Origin: JBMOLL01 sp049325415
GTDB taxonomy: Bacteria; Bacteroidota; Bacteroidia; Bacteroidales; GCA-2748055
Length of the DNA stretch: 22,158 nt
Reading direction: 5' to 3'
NCBI GenBank assembly: GCA_049325415.1
Contig: JBMOLL010000014.1
Span: 1 to 22,158, forward strand
Part shown: piece after piece, positions 1-7,262 of the stretch
How the letters are laid out: every line of letters starts with the position of its first letter
How positions within the stretch are numbered: position 1 is the first letter of the stretch
Made by a program: the position numbers and the translations under genes
Notes under the pieces: generated by a model
Databases searched by the model: none
The model's input: only the letters and a program-made list of their open reading frames with translations
What the model was told of the DNA's origin: nothing

Positions 1-294
1 ACCGCCAACGCTCACGGAGTATGGCTCAGAACACCGGCTTTGAAACTCCGTGTGGATGTTGAACAATTCGAACCTCTGAGTACCATCGGTGCGGGCGATA
101 GTTTTAACGCCGGGCTGATTTACGGCCTGTATACCAGTGGGATAACGAAAGAAGGCCTCGGGCAGATCAGCGGGGAGGAATGGAAATTGCTGATTGAGCA
201 GGCTGTGAGCTTCTCCTCCGATGTCTGCAGGAGCTACGATAATTACATCTCTCACGATCTGGCCCGTATGTTGAGAAATAGCCGGGAATTTTGA
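1..294 (+). CDS. PfkB-family carbohydrate kinase, 3' end only
   Basis: The reading frame is open from base 1, so the start lies outside the window and about 97 C-terminal residues are visible. They carry the PfkB/ribokinase signature STIGAGDSFNAGL, with the GAGD aspartate at visible residue 33. In this family that Asp is the catalytic base that activates the sugar hydroxyl for phosphate transfer from ATP, and the GAG forms the anion hole. The following helices (LLIEQAVSFSSDVCRSYD) match the usual end of the fold, so the C-terminus looks complete. The substrate (fructose, ribose, KDG or other) cannot be read from this fragment. An aldo/keto reductase follows on the same strand after 139 bases. 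Family assignment is firm; the specific sugar is unknown. Confidence 0.9.
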   Translation, partial: TANAHGVWLRTPALKLRVDVEQFEPLSTIGAGDSFNAGLIYGLYTSGITKEGLGQISGEEWKLLIEQAVSFSSDVCRSYDNYISHDLARMLRNSREF

Positions 295-433
295 TTTTTT
301 CAGGGGATCGTACCGGTCACTTGGGCGTTTTTTCTTAATTTTATTGTGTGAAAGACACTAAAACCCTGGCTTCGCTAAACTAACCCTGCTTCTTTTTTGT
401 TTATTAAGTTAATTTCTTAATTCCTAAAAAAAA

Positions 434-1435
434 ATGACGGGAACAAGGAAACTTGGAAATACAGAATTGCAGATATCCCCTGTAGCCTTTGGTGCCTGGG
501 CCATCGGGGGATGGATGTGGGGTGGTTCCGACCGGAAAGACGCAATTGAAGCCATCAAAAGATCGGTTGAGAAAGGCATGACAACGATCGATACCGCGCC
601 GGTTTACGGCTTCGGGCTCAGTGAGGAAATCGTTGGTGAAGCAGTCAGTGGGGTAAGGGATAAGGTGCAGATACTCACCAAATATGGCTTGAACTGGAAC
701 ACCCTGAGAGGTGAGTTTTTCTTTGCCTCGCGGCATAATAACGGGAAACCGGTAAATATCCACCGTTATGCCGATAAGCGCCAGGTGATCAGGGAGTGCG
801 AAGCCAGTCTTAAAAGAATGAAGATCGATTATATTGATCTGTACCAGATTCACTGGCCCGATCCTACCACTCCCGTCGAAGAAACTATGCAGGCCATTAT
901 ACGCCTGAAAGAAAAAGGAAAAATCAGAGAAGCCGGTGTCTGTAACTACGATCTCAGTCTGATGAAGGAGGCGGCAGAAATGGTCAATCTGGCTTCCAAC
1001 CAGGTTCCATACAGCATGGTCAGAAGAGAGATCGAAAAGGAGGTCGCTCCCTGGTGTATGGAGAATAACGTTGGGATCCTGGCTTACAGTCCGCTGCAAA
1101 GAGGTCTGCTTACCGGAAAGATCAAACCCGATTATCTCTTCAGTGAAGGTGATTCCAGGCCATCAACTCCTCATTTCTCCCTTGCAAATATTATCCGGAC
1201 CAATTCCTTCCTCGATCAGATCCGGCCCATGGCTGAAGAAAAGGGCATATCTCTGTCTCAACTCGTCATTCGTTGGACCATCCAGCAACCGGGAATTACC
1301 GCAGCGCTGGTGGGGGCAAGAAATCCTGAGCAGGTTGAAGATAATGCCGGTGCCTTGCTTTTTGAGTTGAGCGACGGGGATATCAGACAGATCAATTCCT
1401 TCCTCGCTGACCTGAACCTCGACCTTGATGCCTGA
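434..1435 (+). CDS. Aldo/keto reductase (333 aa)
   Basis: A full-length NAD(P)H-dependent oxidoreductase of the AKR superfamily, expected to reduce an aldehyde or ketone, often a sugar derivative, in the cytoplasm. The AKR catalytic tetrad is visible: Asp53 and Tyr58 in TIDTAPVYGFG, Lys83 in ILTKYG, and His140 in LYQIHWPDP. The C-terminal cofactor-binding segment ALVGARNPEQVEDNAGAL is present. Length is normal for the AKR11/IolS-like group (about 310-340 residues). The ATG follows a run of nine A residues and has no Shine-Dalgarno site, as is common in Bacteroidota. It may be co-transcribed with the upstream sugar kinase, which would suggest a sugar-catabolic role, but the 139-base gap leaves this open. 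The true substrate cannot be deduced. Confidence 0.93.
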   Translation: MTGTRKLGNTELQISPVAFGAWAIGGWMWGGSDRKDAIEAIKRSVEKGMTTIDTAPVYGFGLSEEIVGEAVSGVRDKVQILTKYGLNWNTLRGEFFFASRHNNGKPVNIHRYADKRQVIRECEASLKRMKIDYIDLYQIHWPDPTTPVEETMQAIIRLKEKGKIREAGVCNYDLSLMKEAAEMVNLASNQVPYSMVRREIEKEVAPWCMENNVGILAYSPLQRGLLTGKIKPDYLFSEGDSRPSTPHFSLANIIRTNSFLDQIRPMAEEKGISLSQLVIRWTIQQPGITAALVGARNPEQVEDNAGALLFELSDGDIRQINSFLADLNLDLDA

Positions 1436-1454
1436 TCCGCTGTATGTGGCGGAT
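1435..1454 (+). other. Short inverted repeat after the aldo/keto reductase
   Basis: ATCCGC (1435-1440) and GCGGAT (1449-1454) form a perfect 6-bp stem with an 8-base loop, beginning on the last base of the stop codon. There is no T-run after it, so it is at best a weak terminator or an mRNA 3'-end hairpin. Confidence 0.3.
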
Positions 1455-1572
1455 AATCAAAAGAAAATCCCGGGAGGTATAATTTGCGACGACGGAAGCA
1501 ACCCGTTTCCGAAGTCTTTCTTCGCAGGCAGGTATTCAGTCAGGTGCAGCTGGAACCTGTTGTAGTGAGGGC

Positions 1573-2523
1573 TCAGAACCGTAACAAACGTGAATAATAA
1601 TTTCGAAGAGAGAGGTAAGCCCTTTTTTCCTTCCGGAGCATATCGTTTTCCGGCTCCGTGCTTACAAATTCACCGGCCAGGGTGTAACAACGTGCCGACA
1701 GAAGAAAACCAAGCAAATGATTTCGGGCTTCTTCTTTCCAGAACAGGAGGTCGGCGATCTGCTGGTCCTTGCCTTCAAATACGAGGGCCGGATCACGGAG
1801 AAGCTCCAGTCGGCGTTCCATGAGCTCCAGCAATCTGGCATAGGCCTCTGTCAGTTCCAGGATTTTCTCCTTCTGCGCAGGGCTGATCTTCAGCGGATAG
1901 GAGGGGTCGATCCGGTTGCTGACGGGTGAGTAACCCGGTGCCGGTGAGATCAGCTCTGCCTGTAAACGCCGGTCCAGTTCGAACATTGACTGTATAACCG
2001 GCAGTGAAGGAGGAACGGTTTCACAGATAAGGATGGTACTGGGAGTTTTAAGGGGAACGGTGCTGAAGGTAAAGGTACTTCCGCTTTTCTCCGACCCTTT
2101 TGCCGTAATGAACTGAAATTCGGCACGAAGGGTATCGCCGTTTTCCACCAGGCTGTATCCGGCTGCAACGAACGGACCTTTCAGTTCCGTAAATTCTCCA
2201 GTGATTCTGAGAGAGTCGTGAATACGCTCCACCCGGTACTCCATACCAGCAGGACGGATCACATCCCGGACATATTCCCTGTACTTTCCGGACTGGGCAA
2301 GATAAGCGGTCAGCGGATCTTCCAGGTAGCCTGCGGCAGAGAAAACAAATCCTTCTGCCTCAGAATGTTCCGGGCCGGGGGTTTCTGCCAGAATTACCGT
2401 TGAAGAATCCCTCCAGCTGATGAGTTGCATTCCCCGGTCAGGCACTCTGGCAGCGACAAGCCACCATAATACGGCGGCGGCAATCACTGCCAGCAGGATC
2501 AGGGTTCTTTTATACTTTTTCAT
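1573..2523 (-). CDS. Hypothetical membrane-anchored protein (316 aa)
   Basis: I do not recognise this family. The N-terminus has basic residues (MKKYKR) followed by a hydrophobic segment at about residues 8-25, giving a signal anchor or uncleaved signal peptide without a lipobox Cys, so the rest is probably periplasmic. Residues about 30-210 are predicted beta-rich by eye. Residues about 218-316 are strongly helical and charged (TEAYARLLELMERRLELL, then a second helix pair), possibly a short coiled coil. A good -7 element on the minus strand at 2544-2551 sits just upstream, so it probably has its own promoter. It diverges from the gntR regulator, with 184 bases between the two starts, and GntR proteins often control a neighbouring divergent gene. 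That makes regulation by the gene at 2708 plausible but unproven. Confidence 0.75.
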   Translation of the reverse strand: MKKYKRTLILLAVIAAAVLWWLVAARVPDRGMQLISWRDSSTVILAETPGPEHSEAEGFVFSAAGYLEDPLTAYLAQSGKYREYVRDVIRPAGMEYRVERIHDSLRITGEFTELKGPFVAAGYSLVENGDTLRAEFQFITAKGSEKSGSTFTFSTVPLKTPSTILICETVPPSLPVIQSMFELDRRLQAELISPAPGYSPVSNRIDPSYPLKISPAQKEKILELTEAYARLLELMERRLELLRDPALVFEGKDQQIADLLFWKEEARNHLLGFLLSARCYTLAGEFVSTEPENDMLRKEKRAYLSLRNYYSRLLRF

Positions 2524-2543
2524 TTCGGATTTTTACATTTCGT

Positions 2544-2551
2544 CAAAGGTA
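2544..2551 (-). promoter_or_regulatory. Candidate Bacteroidota -7 promoter element
   Basis: On the minus strand this reads TACCTTTG, an exact match to the TAnnTTTG -7 consensus of Bacteroidota sigma factors. It lies 20 bases before the ATG of the hypothetical gene ending at 1573. No convincing -33 TTTG was seen at normal spacing. Confidence 0.5.
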
Positions 2552-2586
2552 ATCCTTTTTATACAAGAGCCGCCTGACCGATAAAC

Positions 2587-2675
2587 CTGTTTGCTGGCAA
2601 CAGAAAGTCAGACTTAGCTGACTAGACAATGAAAACAGGACCTTGCTCCGAAAAAAAACAGAGCAGGCCTGTTTT
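2587..2675. promoter_or_regulatory. Three consecutive dyads upstream of gntR
   Basis: Three inverted repeats lie in the divergent intergenic region. The first is CTGTT (2587-2591) with AACAG (2599-2603). The second is AGTCAG (2606-2611) with CTGACT (2618-2623), 6-base spacer. The third is long: AAAACAGG (2632-2639), CCT (2641-2643) and GCTC (2645-2648) pair with GAGC (2661-2664), AGG (2665-2667) and CCTGTTTT (2668-2675). It has two one-base bulges and a 12-base A-rich loop, 15 pairs in all, ending 32 bases before the gntR ATG. Terminators are not expected between divergent genes, so operators for the GntR protein or a structured leader are more likely. The match to the usual GntR operator core is not obvious. 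Confidence 0.5.
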
Positions 2676-2707
2676 ATAACTAAATTTACTGTGTTAAATC
2701 CCGGCAT

Positions 2708-3430
2708 ATGATCAGAAAAAGGAAAGAAAGCACACCGCATTACCGCCAGGTATATGAGGAGCTCCGAAAGCAGATACTTGAGGGAAGCTATCCTGTTGGT
2801 TCCTTCCTGCCTTCGGAGAACGAACTATGCCTCACGTATGGTTTTTCCCGGCCAACCATTCGCCTGGCGCTTGGCAAGCTGGAAACAGATGGTTTTCTTT
2901 CCAGGATCAAGGGGAAAGGAAGCCTGGTGAGTCGTATCCCCGGGACACCGGGAATTATTTTTATTGCCGGAGGCTCGCTGGATACAGGGGAAAAACTGCT
3001 TAAATCACGGCTGATCAATAAACCTGCCGTCATCGACTGGCCCGATCCCTTCTTTTTTTCCTTATCGGCAACCGAAAAGCAGGCGGAAGCCATTTGTATG
3101 GAAAGAATCCGCCTTTACCGGGGTGATCCGGTGGTATACGACACCAGCTTTCTAGCCAATATCAGGGTTCCCCGTTTTACAACCCGGTCTTTTGAAAGCA
3201 AGTCACTTTTTGAAATTCTAAGGAAGAGTTATAACCTGGAGATCAAGGGCGGCGAACAGAAAATAAAGGCGATATCCGCTGATGAAAACTGCTCGGAATT
3301 GCTGGCGATTTCTCCCGGCACACCGGTGATTCAGTTACTGAGAAGGTTCAATACCAACAGGAATGGGATCAGCATATACTCTTCGCTGCTCTGCAGGACC
3401 GATCACCATTTTGTCAGTCAGCTTTTCTAA
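2708..3430 (+). CDS. GntR-family transcriptional regulator, HutC/UTRA type (240 aa)
   Basis: A DNA-binding regulator with two domains. Residues about 8-76 form the GntR winged helix-turn-helix, with typical sequence: YRQVYEELRKQILEGSYPVG, then LPSENELC and SRPTIRLALGKLETDGFL. Residues about 90-235 form a UTRA effector domain of the chorismate-lyase fold, including MERIRLYRGDPVVYDTSFL and PVIQLLRRFNTNRNG. UTRA domains bind small metabolites, often sugar phosphates or amino-sugar derivatives, and binding releases the repressor from DNA. Length is normal for the HutC subfamily. The start is the first ATG in frame. It diverges from the hypothetical gene at 1573-2523, and the dyad-rich region before it may hold its operators. 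Its effector and targets are unknown; the neighbouring sugar kinase and reductases are reasonable candidates. Confidence 0.93.
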   Translation: MIRKRKESTPHYRQVYEELRKQILEGSYPVGSFLPSENELCLTYGFSRPTIRLALGKLETDGFLSRIKGKGSLVSRIPGTPGIIFIAGGSLDTGEKLLKSRLINKPAVIDWPDPFFFSLSATEKQAEAICMERIRLYRGDPVVYDTSFLANIRVPRFTTRSFESKSLFEILRKSYNLEIKGGEQKIKAISADENCSELLAISPGTPVIQLLRRFNTNRNGISIYSSLLCRTDHHFVSQLF

Positions 3431-3438
3431 GGACCTAG

Positions 3439-3519
3439 AATCCTGCCTGCATTTGAGTGAACTATACGGTCGGTTGAAACCCGCCTGATAATGCCATTTG
3501 AAATTGCGGCAGGATTTTT
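3439..3519 (+). terminator. Possible terminator of gntR
   Basis: AATCCTGCC (3439-3447) and GGCAGGATT (3508-3516) are perfect 9-bp complements, and the right arm runs into TTTTT (3515-3519). The loop of 60 bases is unusually long for an intrinsic terminator, so this is tentative. Confidence 0.3.
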
Positions 3520-3624
3520 GAAGAGGTATACACTTTGCGGCTTATCGGATGCCTGAAGAAAAAGCAAACTTTGCCGCGGATTTACCGTATAAAGGAGCAA
3601 AAAGTGATTTTCCTGTCTGAAAGA

Positions 3625-3643
3625 TCAGGACCCGGGGTCCTGA
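3625..3643. repeat. Perfect 19-base palindrome
   Basis: TCAGGACCC (3625-3633), a central G, and GGGTCCTGA (3635-3643) are exact complements. The symmetry favours a dimeric protein-binding site. As RNA it could form a 7-bp hairpin with a 5-base loop, but no T-run follows. It is 195 bases after gntR and 104 bases before the LTD gene. Confidence 0.55.
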
Positions 3644-3691
3644 AAGAATGTGAACGATTTAACAAGCATTAACGTATACGGAATAGCGTCA

Positions 3692-3713
3692 AGTCAACTT
3701 TTGACTATCTTTA
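3692..3713 (+). promoter_or_regulatory. Dyad plus -7-like element before the LTD gene
   Basis: AGTCAA (3692-3697) and TTGACT (3701-3706) form a perfect dyad with a 3-base centre. The last T overlaps TATCTTTA (3706-3713), which differs from the TAnnTTTG -7 consensus only at the last base. Start of the LTD gene is 33 bases further on. A promoter overlapped by an operator is the simplest reading. Confidence 0.35.
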
Positions 3714-3746
3714 ACGGCCAAACATTTTTATTTTAACAAATCTGCT

Positions 3747-4517
3747 ATGACAAGAACCATTTACCTCTTTTTTTTCCTGATAATATTTACCCTCGCTCCG
3801 GCAACGGCACAGCTGGTGATCAATGAGTTTATGGCCAGCAATGATACGGGCCTGGAGGATGAATTCGGAAAGCGCGATGACTGGATCGAGATTTATAACA
3901 TCACCACCTCACCGATAAATTTCGGAGGATGGTATATCACCGACGACCTGGATAATCTTGTTAAATGGCAGATACCTGAGACCAATGCAGCACTGACTAC
4001 CATACCTGCAGGTGGTTACCTTCTGCTCTGGGCCGATGTGGAACCGGAGCAGGGAATCCTGCATCTGAATTTCAAGCTCGGGAAAGACGGGGAATCCCTG
4101 GGAATTTCAAAAGTGGTCAACAGTACGGTTACCCTTGTAGATCAGGTGACCTTCGGGGCCCAGCTGACAGATGTTTCCATGGGACGATGCCCGAACGGCA
4201 GTGGTTCCTTTGTGAAAATGTACGTTCCAACGCCGACAGGAGCCAACGATTGCATCAATGTGGGTGTCCGCGATGAGATCATGAGTCAGTTTTCGGTAAA
4301 TCCCAATCCGTTTTCAGATCAGCTCACTGTTACCCTGCCTTATATGAGCCCGACACTGTTTGAACTGCTCGACCTTTCAGGCAGGGTGGTTTATTCTGCA
4401 AACCCGGAAGGCGTGAACCAGGTGACCCTGGATATTCCTGCACTTCACCAGGGGGTATATTTTGCAAGGATTACCCAGAATGGTCTGCAATCGGTTAAAA
4501 AGATCGTAAGACAGTAA
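3747..4517 (+). CDS. Secreted lamin-tail-domain protein with type IX sorting tail (256 aa)
   Basis: Residues 1-22 form a signal peptide ending in ATAQ. Residues about 22-167 form a lamin tail domain (LTD, an immunoglobulin-like beta fold): VINEFMASND, DDWIEIYN, GGWYITDD, YLLLWAD and LHLNFKL are its hallmarks. Residues about 181-256 form a type A type IX secretion (Por) sorting tail with NPNPFSDQLTV, LDLSGRVV and the terminal GVYFARI...KKIVRQ. The protein should cross the outer membrane by T9SS and be anchored on the surface or released after tail cleavage. No catalytic domain is visible, so binding or adhesion is more likely than enzymatic activity. Its LTD-tail layout matches the last 240 residues of the CotH protein at 7263-10709, which marks the two as partial paralogues. 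It converges on the DUF2490 gene with 8 bases between stops. Confidence 0.9.
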   Translation: MTRTIYLFFFLIIFTLAPATAQLVINEFMASNDTGLEDEFGKRDDWIEIYNITTSPINFGGWYITDDLDNLVKWQIPETNAALTTIPAGGYLLLWADVEPEQGILHLNFKLGKDGESLGISKVVNSTVTLVDQVTFGAQLTDVSMGRCPNGSGSFVKMYVPTPTGANDCINVGVRDEIMSQFSVNPNPFSDQLTVTLPYMSPTLFELLDLSGRVVYSANPEGVNQVTLDIPALHQGVYFARITQNGLQSVKKIVRQ

Positions 4518-4525
4518 GTTCCGGC

Positions 4526-5188
4526 TTATAATTTATATTTGATCCCGACAGAGACTATATGTTCGAAGTCGGGATTTTTTACGTTTATTTCCCACTGATA
4601 AATGTAGGACGTGTCCAGGTAAAGTTTCTTGATGATCCTCCATGAAGCTCCGGCACTGATCCTGTGTGCCCTTAATTCTCCGGGCTGGCCAAATTTGTAA
4701 TACAGTTCATAGCTCAGTTCCGGATCCACCAGTTTACTGAGGTTATATTCGAGCTGACAACGGGCCCTCAGGTACCTGTCGGGGCTCAGACCGGCTGTCA
4801 CATCCCGGCTCTCCTGATAGCGCAGGCGAAGGTTAAATTTCAGATCGGTCTTGAAAACGTCTGTGTCAAATTTCAGATCAGCCATCCATCTCAACCGGTC
4901 ATAGCTGTCAACGGATTCTGTCGGGTTATTTTCCAGGTAGCTGTAACGAAGGCCTCCTGCCACATCGAAATGCTTATTGATCTTGTAGGAGACCGAAAGC
5001 TCCGTGAGGGCAAAGTCGAAAGTTGTAATGTTGTTGTTAAACCGCAATTGCTGTTCCAGATCGGCCGACCATCTTTTTGACAGGTCTGCAGAAAGCTTGT
5101 AGGAATTCCAGAGTTTAAGGTCGGTGGTCTGCGCTGTTGCTGTCATCACACCTGCAAGCAGCAACAGGGAAAGGAAGGGTAATTTCAT
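4526..5188 (-). CDS. DUF2490 outer-membrane protein (220 aa)
   Basis: A signal peptide of about 19 residues (MKLPFLSLLLLAGVMTATAQ) precedes alternating beta strands. The pattern LKLWNSYKLSADLSKRWSADLEQQLRFNNN and repeated strand motifs ending in aromatic residues fit the DUF2490 family of Bacteroidota, predicted small beta-barrels of the outer membrane with no established function. The C-terminus VSVGIKYKL ends in a final beta strand as expected for a barrel. The start codon overlaps the stop of the dehydrogenase gene upstream (TAATG, sharing one base), so it is translationally coupled as the last gene of a three-gene operon. How a barrel relates to two cytoplasmic oxidoreductases is not clear; uptake of their substrate is one idea. 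Confidence 0.85.
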   Translation of the reverse strand: MKLPFLSLLLLAGVMTATAQTTDLKLWNSYKLSADLSKRWSADLEQQLRFNNNITTFDFALTELSVSYKINKHFDVAGGLRYSYLENNPTESVDSYDRLRWMADLKFDTDVFKTDLKFNLRLRYQESRDVTAGLSPDRYLRARCQLEYNLSKLVDPELSYELYYKFGQPGELRAHRISAGASWRIIKKLYLDTSYIYQWEINVKNPDFEHIVSVGIKYKL

Positions 5189-6174
5189 TATCGTATTCTG
5201 TTATTATAGGTAATTCCACTACTGAACCGGATCTCATCAAGCATTCTCATCAGATCAAGGCTGTTACCGGGAGACCATACCGGGCTTTCCTTTAATCCGG
5301 CATCCAGGCAACGCATCACTTCAAGTGCTTCATATTCAAAGCCGTTGTCGTCATAACGGTAATCCAGCTTTATTTCTGAGCTGTCGTCTCTGAAAAGTTC
5401 AATCTCCGAGGGGCCATACCACCTTCTGGCCATCCGGATATTGCCGGTCGTTCCGTACAGTGTGGCTTCCTGCCTTGTTCTGCTAAGTAACGTGCAGCTC
5501 AGTTCGGATATTGTATTTCCCTGATGTACGAGTGTCATGGCTGTTTGTTCATCGACGCCAGTCGGGCCGAAGGTAGACAGGGCCCTGACTTTCTCAGGAT
5601 AGCCGAGGAAAAGGTAAGCAAGAAAGACCGGGTAGATCCCGATGTCAAGCAGTGCGCCACCTCCCAGGTCGGGGTTAAATAAGCGCCGCTCCGGGATGAA
5701 ATCTGCCTTGAATCCAAAATCGGCACTGACCATTTTCAGATCTCCGATCGCTCCCTGATCGACAAGTTCTTTTGCTTTTATTATATGGGGTAGGAAACGG
5801 GTCCAGAGTGCTTCCATCAGGAAGAGGTCTTTTTCCTTTGCCAGGGCAATCAGTTCCCTGAGTTCGCCGGCATCAATAGTGAAGGGTTTTTCACAGATCA
5901 CTGCTTTCCCAGCCTCCAGGCACATCTTCGAATGGAAGAAATGATGACTGTGGGGAGTAGCTACATAAACAATCTCCACTTCAGGATCACTCAGCATCTC
6001 CGTATAGGAACCAAAGGATTTGTGGGCGCCGAAACGCTTGCCAAAATCTATGGCCCGGCTACTGTCGGAGGAAGCTACAGCAAAGATCTCAGCCTGTTCA
6101 AGCCGCTGCAGCGCACCGGCATATTTCTGGGCGATCTGCCCGCAACCCAGTATGCCCCATTTATACTTTTTCAT
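5188..6174 (-). CDS. Gfo/Idh/MocA-family NAD(P)-dependent dehydrogenase (328 aa)
   Basis: The N-terminal Rossmann domain begins with WGILGCGQIAQKYAGAL (GxGxxA nucleotide loop, residues about 9-14). Further family marks are ATPHSHHF (72-79) and the conserved EKP at 95-97 with catalytic Lys96. The C-terminal alpha/beta domain has WTRFLP (124-129) and GGGALLDIGIYP (171-182). The last two motifs resemble the dimeric dihydrodiol dehydrogenase-like branch, which oxidises or reduces sugars and diols. Its start lies within the 3' end of the upstream aldo/keto reductase (14-base overlap) and its stop overlaps the DUF2490 start, so the three genes form one transcript. Activity on a sugar or sugar alcohol is likely; the substrate is not determined. 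Confidence 0.92.
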   Translation of the reverse strand: MKKYKWGILGCGQIAQKYAGALQRLEQAEIFAVASSDSSRAIDFGKRFGAHKSFGSYTEMLSDPEVEIVYVATPHSHHFFHSKMCLEAGKAVICEKPFTIDAGELRELIALAKEKDLFLMEALWTRFLPHIIKAKELVDQGAIGDLKMVSADFGFKADFIPERRLFNPDLGGGALLDIGIYPVFLAYLFLGYPEKVRALSTFGPTGVDEQTAMTLVHQGNTISELSCTLLSRTRQEATLYGTTGNIRMARRWYGPSEIELFRDDSSEIKLDYRYDDNGFEYEALEVMRCLDAGLKESPVWSPGNSLDLMRMLDEIRFSSGITYNNRIR

Positions 6175-7168
6175 GATCCGGATTTAAGATCTCATCGATG
6201 GTTTTTTCTTCCTCTCTGCTGAAGAGAATATTGTCCAGGGCCCTGTAACTGTCTTCCAGTTGTTCCACTGAACTGGCTCCGATCAGGACCGAGGTGATCC
6301 GCTGATCCCTGAGCAGCCAGGCAAGCGCCATCTGTGCCAGTGTCTGTCCCCTTCCGACAGCCAGATCGTTCAGCTTCTTCACCTTCTCAATTACATCCGC
6401 CGATACCTGTTCCTTTTTCAGGAATCCATGCGCCTTTGAAGCCCTTGAGCCTTCAGGTATACCATGGAGGTAACGATTGGTGAGGAGACCCTGGGCCAGC
6501 GGGCTGAAGGGAATGCAACCCATGCCTTCCCGGGCGGTAACATCAAGCAATCCGTCTTCCACCCATCTGTCGAACATATTGTACCTGGGTTGGTGTATTA
6601 GACAGGGGGTTCCCAGTGATTTCAGGATATGTGAAGCCCGGTGAGTATCCTCGGCACTGTAGTTGGATATCCCGGCATACAGGGCCTTCCCCTGCCTTAC
6701 AGCCTGATCAAGGGCCATCATAGTCTCTTCCAGCGGAGTGTCGGGGTCGGGTCGATGGGAATAGAATAAATCGACATAGTCCAGTTTCATTCGCCGGAGG
6801 CTCTGGTCGAGGCTGGACAGAAGGTATTTTCTGCTGCCCCATTCTCCGTAAGGACCGGGCCACATGAGGTAGCCTGCTTTTGTTGAGATAAAAAGTTCAT
6901 CCCTGAAGGGCCGGAGATCCAGGTCGAGGACCTTCCCGAAATTCTCCTCTGCGGAACCCGGGGGCGGACCATAGTTATTGGCAAGGTCAAAGTGGGTAAT
7001 TCCCAGATCAAATGCCCGGCGAATGATCCCGCGGGCATTTTCGAAAACATCCACACCTCCGAAATTATGCCAGAGACCCAGGGAAATAGAGGGAAGCATA
7101 ACACCACTGCGACCGCATCGACGGTAAGTCATGGACGCATATCTTTTATCTTCGGGTATATATTGCAT
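6161..7168 (-). CDS. YghZ-like aldo/keto reductase (335 aa)
   Basis: An aldo/keto reductase closest by memory to E. coli YghZ (L-glyceraldehyde 3-phosphate reductase). Family marks are YRRCGRSGVMLPSISLGLWHNFG, the tetrad Asp61 and Tyr66 in HFDLANNYGPP, Lys97 in ISTKAG, and His138 in YSHRPDPDTPLEET, and a late cofactor segment SVLIGASSVEQLEDS. The frame extends upstream to 7288, but the ATG at 7168 gives a 12-residue leader (MQYIPEDKRYAS) before MTYRRCG. That equals the 12 residues before the same motif in YghZ and avoids the divergent CotH gene. First gene of the operon with the Gfo/Idh dehydrogenase and DUF2490. The role may be aldehyde detoxification or sugar metabolism. Confidence 0.92.
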   Translation of the reverse strand: MQYIPEDKRYASMTYRRCGRSGVMLPSISLGLWHNFGGVDVFENARGIIRRAFDLGITHFDLANNYGPPPGSAEENFGKVLDLDLRPFRDELFISTKAGYLMWPGPYGEWGSRKYLLSSLDQSLRRMKLDYVDLFYSHRPDPDTPLEETMMALDQAVRQGKALYAGISNYSAEDTHRASHILKSLGTPCLIHQPRYNMFDRWVEDGLLDVTAREGMGCIPFSPLAQGLLTNRYLHGIPEGSRASKAHGFLKKEQVSADVIEKVKKLNDLAVGRGQTLAQMALAWLLRDQRITSVLIGASSVEQLEDSYRALDNILFSREEEKTIDEILNPDHEKV

Positions 7169-7262
7169 GACGTTCCGGTATTGGTTTTCGGGCTTGAAAA
7201 TACATATTTTTCCGGCTTTCTTGCTATATTGCCGCCTATTTCCAACGCTGAAACCACTTTTG

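Larger units (their letters stand above)
3431..3746. other. Gene-free region between gntR and the LTD gene
   Basis: No credible coding sequence is present in these 316 bases. Three structures are visible: a long-range inverted repeat ending in a T-run (3439-3519), a perfect 19-base palindrome (3625-3643), and a compact dyad followed by a promoter-like TATCTTTA (3692-3713). The last 33 bases before the LTD gene are A/T-rich, as expected for a Bacteroidota leader. Confidence 0.6.

Noticed and set aside
404..1099. 231-codon minus-strand frame opposite the first aldo/keto reductase
   Set aside because: No recognisable family; antisense shadow of a gene with a full catalytic tetrad.
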